A DNA stretch of 64,000 bases, taken from positions 31,794-95,793 of the forward strand of contig CAAHEC010000019.1 in the NCBI GenBank assembly GCA_900772415.1, in the 5' to 3' direction. The translations under genes and the position numbers were made by a program. The notes under the pieces are model-generated. The model was not told where the DNA came from, did not search any database, and worked only from the letters and a program-made list of their open reading frames with translations. The first letter of the stretch is position 1; the number at the start of each line of letters is the position of its first letter. Shown piece by piece: positions 17,972-24,454 of this stretch. This stretch comes from Bacilli bacterium. GTDB taxonomy: Bacteria > Bacillota_I > Bacilli_A > RF39 > UBA660.

Positions 17972-18243
17972 TGGTTTTAGAAAGTCAATTTAAAGTTATT
18001 TTTTTTTCTTTTATTTATGGCATGTTTTTTTTAGTAACTTATCAAATTCTCATGAATATAATTTTTAAGAAGCGATTGATTAAAATTTTGTCAATTTTTG
18101 TATTTTGTATTTTTCATGTATTGTTTTTTAATTTTTTACTGTACAAAATTAATTATGGCATGTTAAGTAGTTATATTATAATCTTCTTAATATTGGGAAT
18201 GTTTTTTTGTCATTTGCTTTACTTTAAAGACAATAAATCCTAG
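17968..18243 (+). CDS. yabQ: YabQ-like sporulation membrane protein (short)
   Basis: A 91-residue, very hydrophobic protein with three probable membrane helices. The pattern of an opening QFKVIFFSFIYGMFF helix, a basic loop (FKKRLIKI) and the next helix, then a short NYGMLSSYIIIFLILGM helix, resembles the YabQ core (QF..., NEGELRIYIFLALLxG). B. subtilis YabQ is 211 residues, so the C-terminal part is absent here. It sits in the ATGA overlap with yabP and before divIC, which is the main support. YabQ localises to the forespore membrane and is needed for cortex formation in Bacillus. Confidence 0.75.
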   Translation: MMVLESQFKVIFFSFIYGMFFLVTYQILMNIIFKKRLIKILSIFVFCIFHVLFFNFLLYKINYGMLSSYIIIFLILGMFFCHLLYFKDNKS

Positions 18244-18288
18244 AAAAATATTTAAAAACGTTATATAATATAATTATAATGAGGTGAT

Positions 18289-18582
18289 ATGGTGGCTAAC
18301 AAGTTAACTGCAAAAGAAAGACGTAGAATGGTTTTGACTTCTATTTTATGTTTTTTTATAATAAGTTTATCTATTATTTCATCCGTTAGTAATTTATTTA
18401 AAATAAAACAAAAGACAAATGAAAAAGCTAAGTTAAAAGCTCAGGTAGAAAAATTAAAAGAGGAAGAAAAAATACTTTCAGATGATGTTGAGAAACTTAA
18501 AAATCCAGAATATGCAGCAAGATATGCAAGAGAAAAATATTTATACTCTAAAACGGGAGAAAAAATATTAAAAATAGATTAA
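18289..18582 (+). CDS. divIC: septum formation initiator DivIC/FtsB family
   Basis: A 97-residue bitopic division protein: basic N terminus, a single membrane helix at about residues 16-36 (ILCFFIISLSIISSVSNLF), then a coiled coil with EKAKLKAQVEKLKEEEKIL and the conserved NPEYAARYAREKY end. DivIC pairs with FtsL and DivIB in the divisome. GAGGTGAT is only two bases from ATG 18289, so the adjacent in-frame GTG at 18292 may be the true start. Downstream of yabQ as in B. subtilis. Followed by a terminator. Confidence 0.92.
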   Translation: MVANKLTAKERRRMVLTSILCFFIISLSIISSVSNLFKIKQKTNEKAKLKAQVEKLKEEEKILSDDVEKLKNPEYAARYAREKYLYSKTGEKILKID

Positions 18583-18603
18583 CAAGGTACACCTTGTTTT
18601 TTT
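18581..18603 (+). terminator. intrinsic terminator after divIC
   Basis: AACAAGGT pairs perfectly with ACCTTGTT around a 2-base centre and runs into a T tract. Confidence 0.8.
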
Positions 18604-18640
18604 GCTTTTTATGTGATTTAATACTTATGGATGTGAAAAA

Positions 18641-19015
18641 ATGAATGTAAATGAAATAAACGCTGGGATTTTAGCTTATTTAGGAGATTCTGTATATGAA
18701 GTTAAAATAAGAGAATATTTATTAAAAAGTAAAATAGGAAAAGCAAATGTATTAAATAAGGAAGCTAATAAATATGTGAGTGCAATTAATCAATCTAAAA
18801 TATTAGATTCATTGTTAGAGAAAAATATTTTTGATGAAAATGAATTATATACAATAAATAGAGGTAGAAATTATAAAACACATTCTAAACCAAAAAATTC
18901 TAATATTATAGACTATAAAAAAGCAACCGCGTTAGAGGCTCTGTTTGGGATGTTGTATTTAAAAAAAGATTATGAGAGAATAAATGAAATAATGAAAGAA
19001 ATTTTAGGTGATTAA
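18641..19015 (+). CDS. mrnC: mini-ribonuclease III (23S rRNA maturation)
   Basis: A 124-residue RNase III catalytic-domain protein without a double-stranded RNA-binding domain. LAYLGDSVYEVKIREYL carries the catalytic Asp; RGRNYKTHSKPKN and KKATALEALFGMLYL carry the second acidic cluster. MrnC trims 23S rRNA precursor ends in Bacillus. It lies directly before rlmB and sigH, as in the B. subtilis cysS-mrnC-rlmB-rae1-sigH cluster (cysS and rae1 not present here). ATG is preceded by ATGTGAAAAA, a weak site. Confidence 0.94.
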   Translation: MNVNEINAGILAYLGDSVYEVKIREYLLKSKIGKANVLNKEANKYVSAINQSKILDSLLEKNIFDENELYTINRGRNYKTHSKPKNSNIIDYKKATALEALFGMLYLKKDYERINEIMKEILGD

Positions 19016-19016
19016 T

Positions 19017-19727
19017 ATGTATGTATATGGAAAAAACGTTGCTAAGGAGTTGATAAGTAACAAAAGAAAGATAACTAGAGCTTACTTATCTAAAAATATG
19101 ATTGGTAGTGAAATTGAAAATGAATTAAAAAACTTTAATACCAAAATAACTTATTTAGAAAAGTATGAAATGGATAAATTGGAAAGCGGTAATCATCAAG
19201 GCGTTATATTACAAATTCCAGATTTTAAATATTTATCAATAAATGATATGATTGATAATATGCCTGAAAATCCATTTATAGTTATTTTAGATCACTTAGA
19301 AGATCCTCATAATTTTGGCGCTATTATAAGAACTTGTGAGGCTTCTGGCGTAGATTATATACTAATCCCTAAAAATAGGAGTGTAAGAGTAAATTCAACG
19401 GTTATGAAAACAAGCGTTGGTGCACTAGATAATGTTAAAATAGTTGAAGTAACTAATATAAATAATACTATAAAATTATTAAAAAAGCTTGGAATATGGA
19501 TAGTCGGAACGGATATGGAAAATAGCGTTCCATATAATAAAATAGATTATACTGTTCCTATTGCCTTAATAATAGGAAGTGAGGGTTTTGGTATAAGTAA
19601 TTTGGTTAGTAAAAATTGTGATTTTATAGCATCAATTCCTATGTATGGAAAAATAAATAGTTTAAATGCATCTGTTGCAGCTGGTATAATGATATATGAA
19701 GTTGTAAGACAACGATTGGGGGAATAA
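19017..19727 (+). CDS. rlmB: 23S rRNA (guanosine-2'-O)-methyltransferase RlmB-type
   Basis: A SPOUT-class (TrmH/SpoU) 2'-O-methyltransferase of 236 residues. It has an N-terminal substrate-binding domain starting MYVYGKNVAKEL and the trefoil-knot motifs LDHLEDPHNFGAIIRTCEA, IGSEGFGISN and SLNASVAAGIMIYE. I moved the start to ATG 19017, since AGGTGA at 19006 is the ribosome binding site and GTG 19008 lies within it. RlmB methylates G2251 in E. coli; the Bacillus orthologue YacO is in the same position before sigH. Confidence 0.92.
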   Translation: MYVYGKNVAKELISNKRKITRAYLSKNMIGSEIENELKNFNTKITYLEKYEMDKLESGNHQGVILQIPDFKYLSINDMIDNMPENPFIVILDHLEDPHNFGAIIRTCEASGVDYILIPKNRSVRVNSTVMKTSVGALDNVKIVEVTNINNTIKLLKKLGIWIVGTDMENSVPYNKIDYTVPIALIIGSEGFGISNLVSKNCDFIASIPMYGKINSLNASVAAGIMIYEVVRQRLGE

Positions 19728-19728
19728 A

Positions 19729-20340
19729 ATGATAAAACAATATGAAGATGATTATGAATTACTTTATATGGTTTGTGAAGATAATGAAGATGCAGTAAGT
19801 ACTATATTTAAAAAATATGAGCCCGTTATTGATTACTATGCTAGAAAGTATGTAAAACTAGTAGATGGTAAGGGACTTGATTATAATGATTTGTATCAAG
19901 AAGGATTAATAGGATTAGATTCTGCAATAAAAACCTATAAAGATCAAAAAAACATAAAATTTTCTACGTTTGCGTTTGTTTGTATAAAAAGAAAAATAAT
20001 GTCTGCCATAAGAAAAGCTAATAGAAAAAAACATAGTATTTTAAATGAGTCATATTCTATAGATTATAAGTTAGATGATAATAATTCCTTTGATAATTTA
20101 ATATCTAATAATGAACGCTCTATAGAGGATCTTTTAGTTGGTAAGGAGCAGGCAGTGTTTTTTAATAAAAAAATAGAGGAATGTTTAACAAAATTTGAAA
20201 AACAGGTTTATGAACTTAAAGTTTATGGTTTTAGCAGTGAAGAAATTTCTAAAACATTGAATAAAACAATGAAATCTATAGAGAGTGTTTTATTTAGAAT
20301 AAGAGTAAAATTAAGAAAAATATTAAAAGAAATAAATTGA
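19729..20340 (+). CDS. sigH: RNA polymerase sigma-H-type factor
   Basis: A 203-residue sigma-70 family protein. Region 2 reads DLYQEGLIGLDSAIKTYKD and STFAFVCIKRKIMSAIRKANR; region 4 is a short HTH at the C terminus (YELKVYGFSSEEISKTLNKT). Lack of a conserved region 3 and the length (B. subtilis SigH 218 aa) fit sigma-H, which controls the onset of sporulation and competence. The position between rlmB and secE-nusG is the same as in Bacillus, and that decides the name; a generic sigma-30 factor is the alternative. The start lies one base after the rlmB stop. The stop is TGA, overlapped by the secE promoter -35. Confidence 0.88.
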   Translation: MIKQYEDDYELLYMVCEDNEDAVSTIFKKYEPVIDYYARKYVKLVDGKGLDYNDLYQEGLIGLDSAIKTYKDQKNIKFSTFAFVCIKRKIMSAIRKANRKKHSILNESYSIDYKLDDNNSFDNLISNNERSIEDLLVGKEQAVFFNKKIEECLTKFEKQVYELKVYGFSSEEISKTLNKTMKSIESVLFRIRVKLRKILKEIN

Positions 20341-20365
20341 CTAATTTTATTTAATGTGGTACTAT
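20337..20365 (+). promoter_or_regulatory. promoter upstream of secE-nusG
   Basis: TTGACT (20337-20342), a 17-base spacer ending in TGG, and TACTAT (20360-20365). The -35 overlaps the sigH stop codon. Confidence 0.6.
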
Positions 20366-20373
20366 TTAGTTAG

Positions 20374-20400
20374 TAAACACATCTTTTAGTGTTTTTTATT
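20374..20400 (+). terminator. intrinsic terminator after sigH
   Basis: TAAACAC pairs with GTGTTTT around an 8-base loop, followed by a T-rich tract. It lies about where transcripts from the adjacent secE promoter would begin, so it should act mainly on readthrough from sigH. Confidence 0.55.
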
Positions 20401-20422
20401 TTGAATTAACAGGAGATAAAAA

Positions 20423-20641
20423 ATGGCAAAGGCTAAGAAAAAAAGAAATTTATTTAAGTTTTTAAAAGATTTTTTTGCTGATGTTGCAAAAGAATCTAAA
20501 AAAATAATGTGGACTTCTAAGAAGAATTTAATTAAATATTCAATTGCAACAATTGTTTTTATGGTATTTATTTGTGTATTTTTCATAGGTACGGATATGA
20601 TTATTGCCTTATTTTCATACTTAAAGGAGGTATTTAGCTAA
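20423..20641 (+). CDS. secE: protein translocase subunit SecE
   Basis: A 72-residue single-span SecE. It has a basic N terminus, the conserved amphipathic FFADVAKESKKIMWTSKKNL segment and one C-terminal helix (about residues 42-65). It stabilises SecY in the export channel. CAGGAGATAAAA precedes the ATG. nusG follows by one base. The rpmG gene that usually sits between sigH and secE is not present. Confidence 0.95.
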   Translation: MAKAKKKRNLFKFLKDFFADVAKESKKIMWTSKKNLIKYSIATIVFMVFICVFFIGTDMIIALFSYLKEVFS

Positions 20642-20642
20642 T

Positions 20643-21182
20643 ATGGAAGAAGAGAAAAAATGGTATGTGGTTAATACATATTCTGGTCATGAGGCTAAAG
20701 TAAAAGAAAAATTAGACATGAGAATTAACTCTATGGATATGCAAGAAAACATATTTAGAGTAATTGTTCCAGAAAGAAAAGAAGTAGAAATAAAAGATGG
20801 TAAGAAAAAGGAAAAAATAAAAAAATTATTTCCAGGTTATGTATTAGTTGAAATGATAATGTCAGATGAATCATGGTATATTGTTCGTAATACACCTGGT
20901 GTAACTGGATTTTTAGGATCATCAGGAAAGGGTGCTAAACCAGTTCCATTATATGATGAGGAAGTTGAAAGAATATTTAAAGAAATCGGTTATAAGGGAG
21001 ACACTATCGTTACTAATTATGAAGTTGGAGATAATGTTAAAATAACAGATGGACCATTTAAAATGCTTGCTGGTAAAATAACTAGCATTGATTTAGATGC
21101 AGGGAAAGCAAATGTTTCAATTGATTTATTTGGTCAAGAAACAAATGTTGAACTTGAACTTACTCAGTTTACAAAGGAATAA
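20643..21182 (+). CDS. nusG: transcription termination/antitermination protein NusG
   Basis: A 179-residue NusG: NGN domain (WYVVNTYSGHEAKVKEKL, LFPGYVLVEM, TPGVTGFLG) and a C-terminal KOW domain (VGDNVKITDGPFKMLAGKI). It binds RNA polymerase and modulates pausing and coupling to translation. AAAGGAGGTATTT lies in the end of secE. Followed by the rplK-rplA operon leader. Confidence 0.97.
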   Translation: MEEEKKWYVVNTYSGHEAKVKEKLDMRINSMDMQENIFRVIVPERKEVEIKDGKKKEKIKKLFPGYVLVEMIMSDESWYIVRNTPGVTGFLGSSGKGAKPVPLYDEEVERIFKEIGYKGDTIVTNYEVGDNVKITDGPFKMLAGKITSIDLDAGKANVSIDLFGQETNVELELTQFTKE

Positions 21183-21194
21183 AAGTAAAAAAAC

Positions 21195-21224
21195 TTGCTT
21201 TTATCATATATGCTGTGATAAAAT
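21195..21224 (+). promoter_or_regulatory. candidate promoter of rplK-rplA
   Basis: TTGCTT (21195-21200), an 18-base spacer, and TAAAAT (21219-21224), about 120 bases upstream of rplK, leaving room for the structured leader. Confidence 0.45.
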
Positions 21225-21273
21225 TATATACGCAGCTATATATTTTATATAGATGATGAAAGAAAAAAAGATT

Positions 21274-21314
21274 AGTGGAAGGCGCGGATTAAAAAATAAA
21301 GCTATTTGACCACT
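21274..21314 (+). promoter_or_regulatory. L1-binding-like leader element upstream of rplK
   Basis: AGTGG (21274-21278) pairs with CCACT (21310-21314). The internal side reads GTGGAAGG on the 5' strand and TTTGACCAC on the 3' strand, similar to the ribosomal protein L1 mRNA/23S target (GTGGGAGG ... TGAACCAC type). It lies directly before the rplK ribosome binding site, where L1 autoregulates the L11-L1 operon in many bacteria. Similarity is by eye. Confidence 0.6.
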
Positions 21315-21346
21315 CGCGAAAAAATATAATATAGGAGGTGTTTTTC

Positions 21347-21772
21347 GTGGCAAAGGAATTAGTAAGAAAATTAAAATTACAATTACCAGCAGGTAAAGCT
21401 ACACCTGCTCCACCAGTAGGTACTGCACTTGGACCATTAGGTGTTAATTCTGGTGAATTTTGTGTTAAATATAATGACGCAACAAAAGATAGAATGGGAG
21501 ATATTGTTCCAGTTGAAATATCAGTTTATGATGATAGAAGTTTTGAACTTAGATTCTTAACTCCGCCAACTGCATTCTTAATTAAGAAAGTTGCAAAAAT
21601 CAAAAAAGGTTCTACAAATGGATCTAAAGAAATTGTTGGTTCTATAACTAAGGATCAAATAAGAGAAATTGCTGAAATTAAATTACCTGATTTAAATGCA
21701 TATACTGTAGAAGAAGCTATAAAGATAGTTTCCGGTACTGCTAAAAATATGGGTATTGAAATTAAAGATTAA
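21347..21772 (+). CDS. rplK: 50S ribosomal protein L11
   Basis: L11 forms part of the GTPase-associated centre. The start MAKELVRKLKLQLPAGKA, then PAPPVGTALGPLGVN, is diagnostic, and DLNAYTVEEAIKIVSGTAKNMG closes the protein (141 residues). GTG 21347 is the start, with GGAGGTG nine bases upstream; the GTG at 21338 is in that site. Expressed with rplA. Confidence 0.97.
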   Translation: MAKELVRKLKLQLPAGKATPAPPVGTALGPLGVNSGEFCVKYNDATKDRMGDIVPVEISVYDDRSFELRFLTPPTAFLIKKVAKIKKGSTNGSKEIVGSITKDQIREIAEIKLPDLNAYTVEEAIKIVSGTAKNMGIEIKD

Positions 21773-21806
21773 TAAAATAATAAAAATAGTCATATAGATT
21801 TATCTA

Positions 21807-21835
21807 TGTGGGAGGAAAATCCGCTATAAACCACA
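21807..21835 (+). promoter_or_regulatory. L1-binding-like element between rplK and rplA
   Basis: TGTGG (21807-21811) pairs with CCACA (21831-21835), enclosing GGAGGAAAATCCGC, which forms an inner GGA/TCC stem. GTGGGAGG followed by TAAACCAC closely resembles the L1 recognition motif. It sits right before the AAGGAGGT site of rplA, so bound L1 would block its own translation. Confidence 0.7.
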
Positions 21836-21848
21836 AGGAGGTAAGAAA

Positions 21849-22547
21849 ATGGGAAAGAAAAGTAAGAAGTATACTGAAGCTTTAAGCAAAATTGAGAAGG
21901 GTAAATTATATTCTTTAGAAGATGCTGTTAAATTAGTTAAAGAAACTTCTGTATCAAAATTCGATGGTACTGTAGAAATAGCAGTTAGATTAAATTTAGA
22001 TACTAAGAAAAATGATCAGCAACTAAGAGGAGCTATAGTTTTACCTTATGGAACAGGAAAAACCAAGAAGGTATTAGTTTTAGCAAAGGGTGATGCTGCA
22101 AAAGCTGCAACAGAAGCTGGAGCTGATTTTGTTGGTGACGTAGATATGATTACTAAAATCGAAAAAGAAAATTGGTTTGATTTTGATGTAATTATTGCAA
22201 CGCCAGAAATGATGCCTATGTTAGGTAAGTTAGGTAAAGTATTAGGTCCTAAGGGATTAATGCCAAACCCAAAAACTGGTACAGTTACTATGGATACTAA
22301 AAAAGCTGTTGAGGACGTTAAAAAAGGACGTGTTGAATACAGAACAGATTCATATGCTAATGTACATGCAATAGTTGGTAAAGTTTCATTTGATGATGAA
22401 AAATTAGTTGCTAACGTAAAAGCATTTATGGATGTTATTATTAAATCAAAACCACAAGCAGCTAAAGGTATTTACCTAAAGGGTGTATCACTAGCATCAA
22501 CTATGGGTCCTGGTGTTAAAGTTGATTTAGCATCATTTGACAAATAA
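21849..22547 (+). CDS. rplA: 50S ribosomal protein L1
   Basis: L1 forms the mobile stalk by the E site and represses its own operon. The 232-residue sequence contains the signature region MLGKLGKVLGPKGLMPNPK, then GTVTMDTKKAVEDVKKGRVEYR. CAAGGAGGTAAGAAA precedes the ATG. A long leader follows before rplJ. Confidence 0.97.
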   Translation: MGKKSKKYTEALSKIEKGKLYSLEDAVKLVKETSVSKFDGTVEIAVRLNLDTKKNDQQLRGAIVLPYGTGKTKKVLVLAKGDAAKAATEAGADFVGDVDMITKIEKENWFDFDVIIATPEMMPMLGKLGKVLGPKGLMPNPKTGTVTMDTKKAVEDVKKGRVEYRTDSYANVHAIVGKVSFDDEKLVANVKAFMDVIIKSKPQAAKGIYLKGVSLASTMGPGVKVDLASFDK

Positions 22548-22589
22548 TATAAAATGATTTAAAATGTTAGTAGTTATTGCTCAAAGAGC

Positions 22590-22735
22590 GTAATTATATA
22601 GTACCAAAGACAGTAGGAGTGATGTAATCACATAACTAGTATTCCTACCGAGGACAAAATCAAAAAAAGGATTTTAAAGTCTTCATGTCTTTGTCATGAG
22701 GACTTTTTAATTAGGTACTTATACTAAAATTAAAG
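22590..22735 (+). ncRNA. L10 leader (rplJL autoregulatory RNA)
   Basis: The stretch CCAAAGACAGTAGGAG ... TCCTACCGAGG (22603-22653) matches the conserved core of the L10 ribosomal leader found upstream of rplJ in Firmicutes. TAGGAG/ATTCCTA pairing encloses an inner GTGATGTAATCAC hairpin. A terminator hairpin follows. In addition CAAAGACA (22604-22611) is complementary to TGTCTTTG in the terminator loop, which suggests alternative folds. L10-(L12)4 binding would repress rplJL. Confidence 0.85.
22676..22708 (+). terminator. attenuator/terminator hairpin in the L10 leader
   Basis: AAAGTCTTCATG pairs with CATGAGGACTTT (12 bp, one G-U) with a 7-base loop, ending in a T tract about 38 bases before rplJ. 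Being inside the leader, it probably serves as an attenuator. Confidence 0.75.
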
Positions 22736-22746
22736 GAGGAAGAAAC

Positions 22747-23244
22747 ATGGCAAATCAAGCTATAATAGCTAAAAAAGAAGAAGTTGTTAATGAAATTGCT
22801 GAACGTGTTAAAAACGCAAATAGTATTGTGCTATTTGATTATCGTGGTTTGACAGATGCTGAAATCGTTGAACTACGTCGCAAATTACGTGAAGAAAATT
22901 CTTCTTATAAGGTATATAAAAATACTTTGACTAAAAGAGCCTTTGATAAGCTATCTATTAAATTAGATGATTGTTTAGAAGGCCCATCTGCCATAGCAAC
23001 ATCTGATGATGAAATTGCAGCTATTAAAGTTTTAGCAGAATTTGCTAAAACTCATCCAGCACTTGAATTAAAAGGTGGATATGTAGATGGAAAAGTGGCA
23101 AGCTTAGAAGAATTAAATAAATTAGCAACAATACCATCAAGAGATGGATTGCTTACTATGTTTGCAGCAGGATTAATGGAACATGTTAAAAATGTTGCAA
23201 TATGTCTTGACTTACATAGTCAAAATCTAGAGGAAGAAAAATAA
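22747..23244 (+). CDS. rplJ: 50S ribosomal protein L10
   Basis: L10 anchors L7/L12 dimers to the ribosome. The 165-residue protein has SIVLFDYRGLTDAEIVELRRKL, YKVYKNTLTKRA, and the C-terminal L12-binding helix (about 135-165). AAAGGAGGAAGAAAC precedes the ATG. It is regulated by the leader just upstream. Confidence 0.97.
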   Translation: MANQAIIAKKEEVVNEIAERVKNANSIVLFDYRGLTDAEIVELRRKLREENSSYKVYKNTLTKRAFDKLSIKLDDCLEGPSAIATSDDEIAAIKVLAEFAKTHPALELKGGYVDGKVASLEELNKLATIPSRDGLLTMFAAGLMEHVKNVAICLDLHSQNLEEEK

Positions 23245-23266
23245 TAAAATTTAGGAGGAAGATAAA

Positions 23267-23635
23267 ATGGCAAAATTAAGTACACAAGAAATTATTGATG
23301 CAATAAAGGAAATGAAAATTCTTGAAGTAAAAGAATTAGTAGATGCAATGAAAGAAGAGTTTGGAGTAGATCCAAGTGCTGTTGCAGTTGCTGCTCAACC
23401 AGCTGCTGGTGCACAAGCTGAAGAAAAAACTTCTGCAACTGTAGTATTAAAAGATGCAGGAGCAGCTAAGATTCAAGTTATTAAAGCAATCAGAGATATA
23501 ACTGGACTAGGATTAATGGAAGCTAAAAAGTTAGCAGATGAAGGCGGAAATATTAAAGAAAATGCTCCAATGGAAGAAGCTAACGAAATTAAAGCTAAGC
23601 TAGAAGAAGCTGGCGCTACTGTTGAACTTGCATAA
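23267..23635 (+). CDS. rplL: 50S ribosomal protein L7/L12
   Basis: 122 residues with the N-terminal dimerisation helices (QEIIDAIKEMKILEVKELVD), an Ala-rich hinge (about 39-55) and the factor-binding C-terminal domain (KIQVIKAIRDITGLGLMEAK). It recruits EF-Tu, EF-G and other factors. TTAGGAGGAAGATAAA precedes the ATG. Followed by a terminator. Confidence 0.97.
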   Translation: MAKLSTQEIIDAIKEMKILEVKELVDAMKEEFGVDPSAVAVAAQPAAGAQAEEKTSATVVLKDAGAAKIQVIKAIRDITGLGLMEAKKLADEGGNIKENAPMEEANEIKAKLEEAGATVELA

Positions 23636-23653
23636 TTTAGTAAATAAGTACTT

Positions 23654-23681
23654 AAAGAACTACACCTAGTGGTTCTTTTTT
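23654..23681 (+). terminator. intrinsic terminator after rplL
   Basis: AAAGAAC pairs with GTTCTTT across a 10-12 base loop and is followed by a run of T. Confidence 0.7.
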
Positions 23682-23707
23682 GTTATAATGAATTTAGGTG
23701 ATTTTTT

Positions 23708-24292
23708 ATGGCTCATTATTTTACTAACGAAGAAAACTTAAAATCAGAAATTAACAAAGTATCAGTATCTATTAATGATTTTAACTATTATTTTTATACG
23801 GATAATGGCGTGTTTTCTAAAAAAGAATTAGATTTTGGTACAGAATTGTTGTTAAAAACATTTTTATATACTTATCCACAGCAAAAAAAAGTGCTAGATA
23901 TGGGGTGTGGATGTGGTGCTATTGGAATATATGCTGTAATACAGGGCTTTAATGTAGATATGTGTGATGTAAATAAAAGAGCTATTAATTTGACAAAATT
24001 AGCTTTAAGTAAACAAAATTTAAAAGCGAAAGTATTTGAATCAGATGCTTATAAAAATGTAAAAGGCAAATATGATTACATATTATCTAATCCTCCAATA
24101 AGGGTTGGGAAAGATAAGCTTTATGAAATAGTAATGAATGCTAAAAACCATCTGAATGAAGAAGGAGAAGTGTGGATTGTTGTAAGAAAGGATAAAGGAG
24201 CGTTATCTTTAATCAGGGACATGAAAAACATATACAAAAATGTTGATATAATAAGAAAGAAAAAGGGTTTTTTTGTTATAAAAGCAAAATAA
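23708..24292 (+). CDS. class I SAM-dependent methyltransferase, YbxB/RsmC-like
   Basis: A 194-residue methyltransferase. Motif I reads VLDMGCGCGAIGIY (about residues 63-76), and the catalytic NPP motif is LSNPPIRVGKD (about 131-141), typical of the RsmC/RlmG group that modifies guanine N2 in rRNA. B. subtilis ybxB has the same position between rplL and rpoB. Target nucleotide unknown. TTAGGTGATTTTTT precedes the ATG. Confidence 0.88.
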   Translation: MAHYFTNEENLKSEINKVSVSINDFNYYFYTDNGVFSKKELDFGTELLLKTFLYTYPQQKKVLDMGCGCGAIGIYAVIQGFNVDMCDVNKRAINLTKLALSKQNLKAKVFESDAYKNVKGKYDYILSNPPIRVGKDKLYEIVMNAKNHLNEEGEVWIVVRKDKGALSLIRDMKNIYKNVDIIRKKKGFFVIKAK

Positions 24293-24316
24293 TAATAAAT
24301 TAAATGCTAAAAAAAT

Positions 24317-24345
24317 ACAAATATTAAAATTATTTGTTTTTTTTT
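24317..24345 (+). terminator. intrinsic terminator after the ybxB-like gene
   Basis: ACAAATA pairs with TATTTGT across a 7-base loop and runs into a long T tract. Confidence 0.7.
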
Positions 24346-24355
24346 GTAAAATTGA

Positions 24356-24384
24356 TTGACAATTATAGATTTTTAATGTAACAT
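24356..24384 (+). promoter_or_regulatory. rpoBC promoter
   Basis: Consensus TTGACA (24356-24361), a 17-base spacer and TAACAT (24379-24384), about 70 bases upstream of rpoB and just after a terminator. Confidence 0.65.
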
Positions 24385-24454
24385 TTTAAATTGGTACTGT
24401 GTCTTTAATTTTAGACATGTTCTTTAAAATTTTATAGTTTAGGGGTGGAATTGC

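Noticed and set aside
20341..20422. Searched for rpmG (L33) between sigH and secE, as in Bacillus
   Set aside because: The 82-base gap cannot hold it, and no Cys-rich short frame is present.
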